A DNA stretch of 64,000 nt from Lepidonotus clava (lineage: Eukaryota > Annelida > Polychaeta > Phyllodocida > Polynoidae). The notes under the pieces are model-generated. The model was not told where the DNA came from and did not search any database. It saw only the letters and a program-made list of their open reading frames with translations. The DNA is taken from the NCBI GenBank assembly GCA_936440205.1, contig OW387145.1, positions 25,919,075-25,983,074 on the forward strand, in the 5' to 3' direction. Positions 25,779 to 36,605 of this stretch are shown one piece after another (the first letter of the stretch is position 1; each line of letters starts with the position of its first letter). A program made the translations under genes and the position numbers.

Positions 25779-28700
25779 ATGGGGACAGTAATGGAAGGTG
25801 CCATCCTGGATGCACCGCCCTGTGGACGTGAAGACAAATGTCACAGAAATATGACACCCACTCAGCTAGCTGAGTATCCAGAAGCTAGGGGTCCCCCAGA
25901 GGACCCAAATGAGCTACAAAAATCAAAAGGCATAAAAATCTTAGGGCTAAATGTCTGTGGCCTTGTCTCGAAGATAAATCTTAATGTGTTAGAAGATTAT
26001 GTATTTGATAATTTTGACATCTTGTGTTTCTCAGAGACAAAACTCGATGAAATTGATGAAACACTTATCAACCTAGAAGGATTCCAACCATTCTATCACC
26101 ATCGCAAAAATTTCATTAGAAAGTCTGGTGGCATAGCTACATTTGTAAATGAAAATATATCAGAACACGTTAAGGTCCTAAATGTAAGTGAAAATGAATA
26201 TGTTCAGTGGCTAATGTTAGACTCTGGTATACTTGGGTACAATCTCATTATAGGAACTATGTACATTCCGCCACCAGACTCGCCCTACTGTACAGGTCAT
26301 GAATATGAACAAATTCTAAGAGATCTCATTGATATTAACAGCACATATAACAACACAAATATCTGTATAATAGGTGATATGAACTCACGCACAGGAGCCC
26401 TGCCAGACTTTGCAGAAACAGATGAACATCTAATGCATGCTGTTGGGTTAGAGGACTGTTACAATGATTTATTTCTTGATGATAATGCCCTCCACAAACT
26501 AGACATTGAAGTACACAGATACAACGAAGACATAGTCACTGATGCAAATGGCAGAAAGCTAGCTGACCTTTGCATTAACACAGGTATGCTCATAGTAAAT
26601 GGTCGAGTAGGAAAGAAGGAAAGGTCTGGCAGGGCAACCTGTAAAGGGGTTAGCACAGTTGACTACATCTTGAGTAGCCCAAGTTTGTTTAATTATATTA
26701 ATGAGTTCTGTGTTGATACCTTTGACAAATGCCTGTCGGATGTACACTGTCCCATCTGGCTAGAACTAAATGCAGTTGAACAAGGCCCTAAGATGATAAC
26801 ACCTGGCACCCCACCTATCACAAATAACAATAATGACAAGGCAAACACACCGAAAACAAAAGCTAAATGGGATAGGGATAAGCTACAGCAATTTAGAGAA
26901 GCTTTCGAAGTAAGTAACATCATTTTGGCGATTAGGCAAATAGAAATGCTAAGGGCGCGGGAATTTACTGAAAGGAGCACACAAGCAGATATTAACAACA
27001 TAAATAAAAGCATAGAACAACTCTACAAAGAAGCAGGAGGTAGTGCTGGAGTCATAAAAGCACTGCCTGCCATGGCCAGTAATAGATCCCGACCTAGCAA
27101 GCAATATAGAAAGACGTCCTACAAACCATGGTTTAATTCTGAGTGCTCGCAGAAACGTAAAGAATTCTTCTTGGCAAAAAATAGGTACAAGGCAGACGAA
27201 AATGAATTTAATAAGAACCTAATGACCAGTAAAAGTAGAAACTACAGGCGGTCAATGCGTTTAGCGCAGAGAGAACACCATAGGCAGCTACATAACAATC
27301 TCCGAAACCTAAAGAGCAGTGACCCAAAAGAATACTGGAATATCATAAATAATGCCCAGGGAAGTAAAACAAAAACAGGTAACATACCATTAGAATCCTT
27401 CAGGGAGCATTTCAAAAACCTTCATGAAAAGGCCCTAACTGATGACCAGGACCAGGGTCAGGCATCAGATATCCCCAACTCCCCTCACAACACCACAGAA
27501 AATGAGGCACCTTTCAACGACCCTTTTACCCAACAGGAAATCCTTAAATCAATTAAGAAACTAAAGAATGGCAAGGCTGGAGGAGTAGATCAAATTCTAA
27601 ATGAGTTTATTAAGAACAGCCCACCTGAAATGTTAGAACTTATATCCTCATATTTTAACCTCATTCTCGAGACCGGAGTCGTCCCTGATAGCTGGACCAT
27701 AGGGCTCATTGTCCCAATATTTAAAAATAAGGGGGACATTAATGACCCGGATAACTATAGGGGTATCACTTTGCTTAGCTGTATGGGGAAACTCTTTACT
27801 ATGGTTATCAATACTAGGCTGCGGAAGTACCTGGAGCATAACAATCTACTCGGGGAGGAGCAGGCAGGCTTTAGAGAGGGCTACTCTACTCTAGACCATA
27901 TTTTTTCACTGCACTGTATAATTGATTTAATTACCTCCCAAAAGAAACGCCTTTACTGTGCATTTGTAGATTACAGCAAGGCATTTGACATGATAGACAG
28001 AACATCTCTATGGCAAAAATTACTCAAGCACAACATCAGTGGTAAGGTCTTAAATGTTATCAAGAGTATCTATAAAGCAGCCAAATCATGTGTCAAGTTA
28101 AGTAGCGGTGTATCAGACTATTTCAATTGCAATATCGGTGTCAGACAAGGTGAGAACCTCTCACCCCTGTTATTTGCAATATACATTAATGACTTAGAAA
28201 AGCACTTTGAGGAGAAATGCCAGGGGCTTACTTGTACTGATAATGGAGAGGAGACACAAACCCTACTTAAACTGTTCACTCTTCTGTATGCTGATGATAC
28301 TATCCTGCTCAGCGAATCAGTTTCTGATCTTCAAAATATGCTAGATGTCTTACACGCTTATTGCCAACAGTGGCACCTTACAGTCAATATTAGTAAGACC
28401 AAAGCAGTAGTTTTCTCAAGAGGTAAAATTAGAAATCTACCCAACCTCTCTTATGGTAATGAAACTATTGAAGTAGAACATTCCTACAACTACCTAGGCG
28501 TAATGTTTAATTGTGATGGTAAATATAGTCAGGCGATGAAGAAACAAATAATACAAGCTAAGAGGGCGCTGTTTGCCCTGCTAACAAAGGCTAGGAAGCT
28601 TCAGCTCCCTATTGATCTACAGTGTCACCTCTTTGATGTATGTGTTGTACCTGTACTATTGTATGCATGTGAAGTGTGGGGCTTTTCTAATATAAGTGAA

Positions 28701-29729
28701 ATTGAAAAGGTCCAAAATTACTTCTGTAAGTATATTCTGCGCCTTAACTCTAGAACAGCAAACTGTGTAGCCTTAGGTGAACTGGGCCGTCCCAGACTGG
28801 AATGTATTATCAAACAAAGGATGGTGAACTTCTGGACTAGAGTGGCGACAGGTAAATCAAGCAAAATCTCTTCAATCTTATTCAAAATCATCAAAGAAAA
28901 GAAATATGAAGGAAAGCTCAATTCAAGTTGGCTCACACATATTGAAAACACCCTAAATGAATGTGGTTTGGGGAATATTTATAATTGTCCACCTGAACAG
29001 CTGAACCCTATCTACATCAAGGCAGTAGTTTCAGATAGAATTCTGGCCATAGAAAAACAAGAATGGCATAGTACAATAATGGACTCAAGCCACTGCACAA
29101 ATTACCGAATCTTCAAAGAACACCTTCTATTTGAAAACTACCTTACCACTCTGAACCCCAAGGAGGCAATTGATTTATGTAGGTACAGGGGGGGCAACCA
29201 TTACCTCCCTATAGTTGCAGGCAGATATGATGGGGTTGAGAAACACAGACGCTTCTGCCCTCTTTGTAAGTCAAATGTTATCGGTGACAAATATCATTAC
29301 ATCTTTTGCTGTCCCTCGTTCACTCAAGAAAGGGAAGCATATGTTAAACCCAATCATCTGAGGTCACCAAACACTCTAACCATGCATATGCTCTTTACAA
29401 CAAATGATGAAGAGACTCTCTCCAGTTTATCTAAATTCTGTAGAATTATTATGGATAGATTTAAACAAAGTAAAAACCAAAGCCGGCAAAGAAGGAGACG
29501 CGTCAGAGTAAAAGATAAAAAAACTAGAAGCAAGCCGCCCCAAAGACCACGATGTACCAGACGCAGTGCAAACAGTTTAAGCAGTGTAGATAGAAGTACG
29601 AGTGAGTTTGCACCCAAAGACAAGAATCTCAGAGCAAACAAAATCAATGAAGCACAAGCGTATAGGGTGAAAAAGAAAACCCAGCTTATGGAACGCAGAG
29701 CTAAGAAACTTCAAGATAACACTCAGTAA
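25779..29729 (+). CDS. LINE ORF2: AP endonuclease and reverse transcriptase
   Basis: One uninterrupted frame of about 1,316 residues from ATG 25779; upstream only a TTG at 25764 is in frame. The endonuclease spans roughly residues 45-330 (GLNVCGL, FSETKLDE, IIGDMNSR, STVDYIL, SDVHCPI). The reverse transcriptase spans roughly 590-870 (NGKAGGVD, FVDYSKAFDMID, GVRQGENLSPLLFA, LLYADDTILL). Near residue 1,160 is a Cys-His motif (CPLCKSNVIGDKYHYIFCC) and then a highly basic tail. The protein nicks the target and copies the element RNA there. No ORF1 with a gag or RRM domain is seen upstream, so the element is single-ORF or truncated at the 5' side. The open frame suggests a recent, perhaps still competent, copy. 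Confidence 0.93.
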   Translation: MGTVMEGAILDAPPCGREDKCHRNMTPTQLAEYPEARGPPEDPNELQKSKGIKILGLNVCGLVSKINLNVLEDYVFDNFDILCFSETKLDEIDETLINLEGFQPFYHHRKNFIRKSGGIATFVNENISEHVKVLNVSENEYVQWLMLDSGILGYNLIIGTMYIPPPDSPYCTGHEYEQILRDLIDINSTYNNTNICIIGDMNSRTGALPDFAETDEHLMHAVGLEDCYNDLFLDDNALHKLDIEVHRYNEDIVTDANGRKLADLCINTGMLIVNGRVGKKERSGRATCKGVSTVDYILSSPSLFNYINEFCVDTFDKCLSDVHCPIWLELNAVEQGPKMITPGTPPITNNNNDKANTPKTKAKWDRDKLQQFREAFEVSNIILAIRQIEMLRAREFTERSTQADINNINKSIEQLYKEAGGSAGVIKALPAMASNRSRPSKQYRKTSYKPWFNSECSQKRKEFFLAKNRYKADENEFNKNLMTSKSRNYRRSMRLAQREHHRQLHNNLRNLKSSDPKEYWNIINNAQGSKTKTGNIPLESFREHFKNLHEKALTDDQDQGQASDIPNSPHNTTENEAPFNDPFTQQEILKSIKKLKNGKAGGVDQILNEFIKNSPPEMLELISSYFNLILETGVVPDSWTIGLIVPIFKNKGDINDPDNYRGITLLSCMGKLFTMVINTRLRKYLEHNNLLGEEQAGFREGYSTLDHIFSLHCIIDLITSQKKRLYCAFVDYSKAFDMIDRTSLWQKLLKHNISGKVLNVIKSIYKAAKSCVKLSSGVSDYFNCNIGVRQGENLSPLLFAIYINDLEKHFEEKCQGLTCTDNGEETQTLLKLFTLLYADDTILLSESVSDLQNMLDVLHAYCQQWHLTVNISKTKAVVFSRGKIRNLPNLSYGNETIEVEHSYNYLGVMFNCDGKYSQAMKKQIIQAKRALFALLTKARKLQLPIDLQCHLFDVCVVPVLLYACEVWGFSNISEIEKVQNYFCKYILRLNSRTANCVALGELGRPRLECIIKQRMVNFWTRVATGKSSKISSILFKIIKEKKYEGKLNSSWLTHIENTLNECGLGNIYNCPPEQLNPIYIKAVVSDRILAIEKQEWHSTIMDSSHCTNYRIFKEHLLFENYLTTLNPKEAIDLCRYRGGNHYLPIVAGRYDGVEKHRRFCPLCKSNVIGDKYHYIFCCPSFTQEREAYVKPNHLRSPNTLTMHMLFTTNDEETLSSLSKFCRIIMDRFKQSKNQSRQRRRRVRVKDKKTRSKPPQRPRCTRRSANSLSSVDRSTSEFAPKDKNLRANKINEAQAYRVKKKTQLMERRAKKLQDNTQ

Positions 29730-30045
29730 TTAGGCAATCTCTAGAAATCCAGTACACTGCTTTCTCTGTTGCCACTGTCTCTGTTGTTTAGTCAAATGTA
29801 AATAACTAGACTTAAGTATTTAGTAAATGTCAAGGTGCTACCTTTAGACACTAGTCAAAAAATATGAGGCCACTAGTCAAGCAGGCAACAAACGGGAACC
29901 CATCAAGTCCCAACTACAAGTCTCATCTATTTAGATTTATCCTAGCTTGCATTTAAACTAAGTCAGTCAACCAACCGAAATGGTGCTCACACCAATTATA
30001 AGTAGATCTCACAGCTGTAGCACCAATGGCATAAATGTAAGGTGC

Positions 30046-30058
30046 TGCCACCTGGTGG
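30046..30058 (-). promoter_or_regulatory. CTCF-consensus match in the LINE 3' UTR
   Basis: On the minus strand this reads CCACCAGGTGGCA, a full match to CCASYAGRKGGCR. It lies about 190 bases before the TTGTA tail and would be spread by retrotransposition. Occupancy is unknown. Confidence 0.35.
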
Positions 30059-30219
30059 CTACTGTGCTAAGATTTTAATACCGTCCAGTTCATAAGCTAT
30101 TTTAGTAATTGTTTCATCTAGTGAATCTAGCAAACCATCTCTCTTATTTTGTGATCAGTGATGCCTTGTAACTTTCGGCTATACCTGATTCTTTCCTTTG
30201 TCCAGAAATGGGCCGTGAA

Positions 30220-30247
30220 TAAAGATTGTATTGTATTGTATTGTATT
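30220..30247 (+). repeat. TTGTA pentamer tail of the LINE
   Basis: About five TTGTA units directly follow AATAAAGA and mark the 3' end of the LINE. Confidence 0.85.
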
Positions 30248-30281
30248 GGCATCCAGAATTAGGTAAACAAACAAGATGTCG

Positions 30282-30345
30282 GAGTGCCGACAGCGATGTC
30301 AGAGTGCCGACGGCGATGTCGGAGTGCTGATGGCGATGTCAAATG
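30282..30345. repeat. Short minisatellite of about 20-21 bp units
   Basis: GATGTCGGAGTGCCGACAGC and two variants follow each other, starting just downstream of the LINE tail. Confidence 0.75.
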
Positions 30346-30412
30346 GCTAATTTTCAAGTGTCACTGTGTGAAGCCATCACATAAAATAAAGAAGACACTT
30401 TTATGTCGTATA

Positions 30413-30500
30413 TCGGTCTGATATATTTACCTGTGGACACGACGGGACCTTGGCCTGACGGCCGCGGTCCCGTCGTGTCCACAGGTAAATATATCCGACC
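30413..30500. repeat. Long perfect hairpin (30-bp arms)
   Basis: GATATATTTACCTGTGGACA and the next ten bases (to 30449) are exactly inverted at 30466-30495, with a 16-base loop containing GGCCTGACGGCC. Weaker pairing of GAAGACA (about 30391) and TGTCTTC (about 30517) extends it. It could be a foldback MITE or a transcribed hairpin. Confidence 0.85.
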
Positions 30501-30599
30501 TCATTCTCCATAATCATGTCTTCTTATTATAATATTAAAAGTTTACAGTAAATCGGGTATTCCTTTGACCATCGTTCAATACAATTCCAGCTTGCCACT

Positions 30600-30768
30600 G
30601 GTGGATCCAGGGTTTTGAAAAAAAAAAGGCGGGGGAAGCAGCTGGGGAGGGGGCGTGCTATTGGATTTTTTACCTTAATTATCTATTGGCCGAATTTTAT
30701 ATGAAAAAACGCAAAATTTTCCGGAAAAAGGTAGGGCGCGCGCCCTGCCCCCTCTCTAAATCCGCCCA
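30600..30768. mobile_element. Dispersed MITE-like repeat, copy 1
   Basis: Begins GTGGATCCAGGG with a G-rich run and GGGGGCGTGCTAT, ends CTAAATCCGCCC, giving inverted ends. A second copy lies at 46841-46987 with the same GGCGTGCTAT word and GGCGGATCCA end. Confidence 0.6.
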
Positions 30769-33012
30769 CGCTTGCAACTATATGCACGGCAGTGTTGGAC
30801 AATTTGTGTTCAGTCCCCAACATGCACAGAATTTCGTCCATGTGTACATTTTCTGAATACTCTATAGTCGTTCAATGTAAACTAGGTTCCATATTGTGCA
30901 CAATACCTTTCACGTGTGGCAGCGTTTTGTGTTTATTTTTTAGTAAAAAGCTTATAATACCTATTGGAAAAATTACAAATTTTGTTAATCACTCAGTTGT
31001 GAAGCATGTAGATTTACAAATAAGTGCTTCATTGCTGTATAATCATGGAACACTGACTTTGAAGATCGTTGCGCTTTTTGTGGTGCAATGTTGTTAGAGT
31101 GGACGGTACTGCTAAACGTATGTATTTTCACACTGAAGATATTTCCGCGAATTCCGCGAGCTGCCAGTTACACCGCATGGCGGATTCCTATTTTTAATTT
31201 TCTTTATGATAACTTCTGCCAAAAAGTCATAAAGGAAATACATTTCCAATAGTGCTCCCCTCTCATAATGCTAGATCTACAAATTATGCTTAATGCGCAG
31301 AAAAATAGATGTGGGGGACCAAATGAATTCTATGAAGGAAAACGAAATAAGAGCAAACGCGGAGAAAGTAATCAAATACATCCGTACTTGCTTTATTATG
31401 TTTATTGTTCATTAGGTCTGTCATGGATACAATTTGTTGTAGTGTATAGACAGGAAACGTATATGCTTATAGTCTGTAGATCACATGATACAATTATGTG
31501 ATGTAATTGTTGTAATATGCAGCTGTATAATTGTAAATGACATGTATACAATGTATCTGACTTATGCGTCAATCAATGATTTTCAGTGGTCAATAAAAAC
31601 ATTATCATTATTGATAGAAGGGTGAAGATTTTGCGGTACTAAAAATGTGTACGTATAGATTATACTCTAACATGTATTAGGCCAATCTCGTCGCGCTAAA
31701 TTGAGATGCAAATATCAAGTGTTGAACATGTGAATTCCTTATATGGGTCTTCCATGAAGTACACACTGTACATGCGCATCTTTTGGTCTCTCTCCCCCCC
31801 CCCCTCCCCCACCGTGCCCCTCCAACCCGGGTTGAAAAGGGCTAAGAATACCACTCTGACCGAAACTAAATATAAATGCCCAAACACTGTACTGTCCTTT
31901 GGCGGTCTTAAAATAGAATAATTCAGTGTCCAGACAACGACCCCAATTTAGATATCCAGCCCACGACTGACCTATGCTGATGATATGCTGTTGGCTTAAC
32001 CAATTGTAACTTACAGTTTGAAGCAGCGCTTCAAGTAAAGGGTTACTGTGGTCAAATGCCAAAGGAGTGGATCGTTACTCATGTAGTTTTGTGCCGCAAA
32101 CATATTGTCAGTTCTGTGTGTTCAACGAACGAGGATTTACTTCTACATCGTTTTCAAGTCAGAGACGCACACGTTTGCCTACATGTACCCTGAAACTTTG
32201 AGCCCACGGTAGGAGGTATAGACTTCCCTTTTTGACGCATTGTATGACGTGGAGAAGCGATCCGATCGCTTCATGGACATTAGTCAAAGGATTATACCTT
32301 ACGCCTTAAGGAACAAACTGGGAAGATTCAGGGGCTTCTTCCAGCACTCCTAATGGGGCGTTTCTTACTTATGAAAGGTGGGTAACTCAGACTTTTTAAG
32401 TACATATTAGAAGACAAACCCCTATTTATCATGTAAACTCGACTAAATAGAGGATGTTTTGAACTTTCACTGGCAATTCAATTGCTTGGAGATTTTTTTA
32501 TCGTTGCGGAACTGTGTAGAATGGGTGTAGACCCTTAAAATCAACAGGGCCCATATCTTCGTAACTAATTTGGCTAATCAGGAAAATTTTGATTAGCTTC
32601 TCACAATCAGAAATTCTGTCTATCATCAATAAATTTTACACCTAATAATTCCTTTTTGACACTATTTTGCAACAACACTATAAATTTTGGTATAAGGCAA
32701 AACCACTAATCATGGGAGCCTAATCGTTTTTTCCCTGATCATTTCTGAAATTCGACATTGGACAGAGACCCCCATTTATGTGATATACCCTTATATAACC
32801 GAACTGTTGCAGTAATGCAGAATATAATTATAGACGTCTACTGTAAATCTCTTATCATATGTATTCATGAACTTATCATCTAATCTAGTCACCTTTCACT
32901 TTAACGCTGTAGAAACTATACTCCTAAAATCCAACCATTGGATTTCCAAAGTGTAGAATGAACACTGTAGTTTTTTCTTTGCTATGCCATGTCAAACTAA
33001 TTTTAGAACACA
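30769..33012. other. Intergenic, nothing recognised
   Basis: No supported gene. A C-rich tract lies at about 31794-31812. Short chance ORFs only, none with a domain or splice-supported edges. Confidence 0.4.
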
Positions 33013-33085
33013 CTGATGAAGGCAGTAACGAAGTCGAAACAAACTGATTGTGCACACTTTTTTAATTGATTCAATAAAATTATCA
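33013..33085 (+). mobile_element. Possible Penelope-like remnant with degenerate hammerhead core
   Basis: CTGATGA (33013-33019), a short possible stem GGC/GTC, then GAAAC (33036-33040). The order CTGATGA-stem-GAAAC is that of hammerhead ribozymes carried by Penelope-like elements. It is followed by a T-rich stretch and AATAAAATT. No cleavage-site triplet is evident, so it is at best a relic. Confidence 0.3.
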
Positions 33086-35950
33086 ACCGTCGTCCAACAA
33101 TATCATTGAGTTTGGTGATCTACAAGTCAAGTTTATTCATACTAGGCCTATATGTCATCAAGGGGATTTGGGTAATTACCTATTTTGAAGAATTATAGGC
33201 CATATAGTTCCTAATGAAGTAGATTAGAACAGGTCCAAACCTCCCAACATTACTTAGTAAATTTGCCCAATTGTCATGAAATTGAGTCCCAACGCACGAT
33301 GGTAGCATAATCAACCTTAGATTGTTCATCTCTATTTCTATATCATAGCGGTCCATTCAACTGCAGTGGATCAAGAAACTATTTGATATTCAAAAAAGTT
33401 TGCCATTATTTTCCCTGCTTGTATGGGGCACAACATGTTTTTGTCGAAACATATTAATTTTAGGATTCGAAGCTGAATAACTTTTGATATATCTTGATTA
33501 TAATGACATGTTTTGTTTCATTATCAATTAGAATGTCATAGAATCATTCCTATAGTGTTTCTCTTGTTGAAAATCCAACATTTTCGTCGCCTTAATATAT
33601 AGATATAATAATATTTAAAGTTCTATTTAGTTCTTTAGAAGGAAACCACTCGAGGAATGCGATCAATGTGTTGCACATTACATGAAAAGTCTTTCCTAAT
33701 TTAGTAACATTCATGTCGTCAAGAAAACTGAGGTTTTAGTCCACTGTTTGCCCATGGCATATTTGCTTTTTATAACGCGGTTTCAGGCAGTTTTCTTTTA
33801 GGAACTAAACCATTCCAATTTCTCTTCTGCCGTTCTTTTCTGTCTCGCAGATATGGTTCCCAGCATTATTTTTTAAATGAAAAGAGACAGCTCAACTCGA
33901 AAAGACAGTGATTATTCCAGCGGTGGCATGCTTGACCTAATGTTTCTTTTTTAACCATTGGAGGAATATTAAAAAAGAACCCCTCCAGGTTACTTTAAAT
34001 ACCTAAACCAGGTCATGGCACGGTAACGACTTTATTTATGTGCAGAATTGTAAACCCGCTCATCCTGGTCTTCTAACGCGCATGCATGCCATGATTTATA
34101 CACGCGGTACACATGCTATTCTAGAGTAGGTGTCAGATTTGCATTGATACTCTGGATATAATCATATAGAATACCATATGATATTATGCATCAGGGAAAA
34201 TATGAGAAACATACAATAACATCTTGTAAATCAAAGGGAAGATTGAACGGATCTAAACCACACGTATTCAGGTATTGCATAGGATAGTTGTCGCCCTTCT
34301 ATAATCTAGACAAGATTCCATACATCGTGACCATTCACAAAAGGGAGGATTCACCAATACAGGTTGGGAGTAGGTATAGTCTGACCCCGAACTGCCTGAT
34401 TGTAATGTTGATTACAGTTTCCAGTGGTGGTCACAGGTGACACACCTGACTGCTCAGATCAGGTCACTGGTCCGCTGGTCCGCCAATTGTCACCTCGCTG
34501 GGACCACTCAGGCCCTTTCGCACCGCTATCATTTTGACCGCAGTGCCCTATTCTTTACCGGCACCGTGCTCGTGGAATACCGAGATTCGGGTAGGTCGCT
34601 TACGATTTGATTCAAGTTACTCACCGTAATTATATCTATTGGGTACAGTTTTGAATTTTATATAAAACGTTCTTCTTGTGTAGTTACATGTATTTCTATT
34701 TGGAGGTCATAGTCCTCGAGGAGTATTGTTTTAACTATATAGATGGAATATGCACCCCGACTCTGCACTCAACAGGGAGGGGGTGGGGCAAGAGCGGGGC
34801 TGATCGCATACACACTTACACGGTTCCGCCACATGCGAGCACACACAGGCCACTCTGCTGAGTACACTAACTGGACTAATGTATTGCAGGACGCTCTTGA
34901 GAGAATGAATTTACTCGCGAATATGCCGTCATATCTCCATAGTATATTATGGTAAACCGTGTAAGTGTGTATTGCTTGTGTTTTAACTTGTTCAGAAGGT
35001 ATAGATATTGGTCCTGTCAACGTGAACTTGGGGTATGAGGCACATAAAGGAGGTTTAAATCCTTCAAGTAACTTCCTCGAAAAGTGAGGGATATGATTGT
35101 GTGAAAAGGTCACTGTAAAGCTAATTATTGGGGTTTTATGGGGGAGGGGGGGGGGGGGGGTACGTGTGCTGCACTGCTATAGGGCACCTGGCACCTGGGA
35201 TGATTGGATGTGCTAGACAAAGCCCGTCTGCCGATCCGTAACACTGGGAAATGATCACCTCTGACATCCACCCCACGCCGTTACCTTTCTTATAGCCTAT
35301 ATCATGTATGGAGGATAAACAACTCCACATGGATGGTTGAGGTAGAGCCACTGCCTTGTCTTCGGGGTGGGAAAACAGCTATTATGTAACACTGATAAGG
35401 GGCTGTGGGTCCATCCCATATTGACAAGAACTAAATCAGAATTTTCATTATTGAAAAGCTTGCATGCATACAATTAATACATAATTTATATTATAAGAAA
35501 AGGCAGCAATATTTGGACTAGCGACCTAGACATATATAAACAATGATATTCTGCAACTTAATATTTATTTATATAAAGTAACATGCCGTTTAGTATGAGT
35601 AATTTACATAATTGTGCTGAAATAGAAAGTTACCACAGGCTTGGCCAACCTCCAGCTCTGGGGCTATGTTCCACACTAGGTGGTAAGGTCCGGAATCTAG
35701 TTCAACTTGAAACTTTAATTCCAATGTAATACAATGTGATTGTATGACCCAACACACAGAAAGGATGCTCCGAGGGGGCTATAATCTTAAGCTCTAAGGC
35801 TAATAATAAAGGAGATATGGGTAGATTTGTAAAAAATAGTGATGAAAATGTCCTAAACCAACTTTTTCTGTAGAATTCAATTAAATCACTCTAAACATTC
35901 CATTTTGTTTGAAAAACATTCTATTTGGAAAGTAAACAGGTTGGGGATAT
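33086..35950. other. Intergenic with E-box-rich GC patch
   Basis: No supported gene. At 34425-34580 a GC-richer patch has CACAGGTGACACACCTGAC and other CAGGTG/CACCTG boxes. A run of about 18 G lies at 35143-35160. Confidence 0.4.
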
Positions 35951-36605
35951 CACTGAAAAACGGGACGTCCTGGAAAAACGGGACGGCCTGTAATAACAGG
36001 CAGTTATGAAAAAGTGTGTTATCTAAGTATTGTAGATGAATTTGTACATGAATTATATACAAGATACGCATGAAAAATTCTTCTGCAAATGCAAAATAGA
36101 AAAAAAAATGAAATTCTGCATTTAACATGAATTACATAACATTTTCCATTTTGAAAATTTCATATATAATGATTCACAATTAATATTTGTACATAAATGA
36201 AAATGCTCAGAAAATCAGGAGTTTGCTAAACTAAAAAATTATTTGTCATGAAAGTACACATCTTTTGCATCAAAATGATCATTGCATTTTCAAAGTCTAT
36301 CGTTGCATTTTTTTTCTATGAATTTTTATTTTTCAAAAGTTACAAAAATCATACCAAAAAAACGGACTGTCCTGAAAAAACGGGACGGTTTTGTGATCCG
36401 TTTTTACGGGACGTCCCGTTTTTTCAGGCAGACTTTTAAAACCCATTTAAACCATTATTTTTAAAATGAAATTCGATTTTAATTTAACCAAATAATTATT
36501 TGTCATAAAGGGTCATATTCTGAAATTGAAAAAATAATAATGGAATGTTTTTAAAGGATCTACAGGGTTGCGTCCTGAAAAAACGGGACGTCCCGTTTTT
36601 TCCGT
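35951..36605. repeat. Cluster of CGGGACGTCCCG palindromes
   Basis: Variants of CTGAAAAACGGGACGTCC occur at 35951-35990, 36357-36432 and 36572-36605. The last includes a perfect 24-bp palindrome (36578-36601). The AT-rich interior holds no ORF. The set may be the ends and internal repeat of a foldback element. Confidence 0.65.

Larger units (their letters stand above)
25390..30247 (+). mobile_element. Non-LTR retrotransposon (LINE), apparently full coding region
   Basis: The element has a 5' region of a few hundred bases with promoter-like words (TCACGTGACC, two CCAATC boxes near 25680-25695), one long ORF, a 3' UTR of about 0.5 kb and a 3' end of AATAAAGA followed by about five TTGTA units. 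The pentamer tail replaces poly-A as in several non-LTR clades. The exact 5' end and the target duplication were not found. Clade is unresolved: the APE endonuclease, reverse transcriptase and C-terminal Cys-His motif fit the CR1/I/Jockey side or RTE-X-like families. Confidence 0.85.

Noticed and set aside
25498-25791. 97-codon ORF before the LINE reading frame
   Set aside because: Not like any ORF1 or gag protein; considered 5' UTR.
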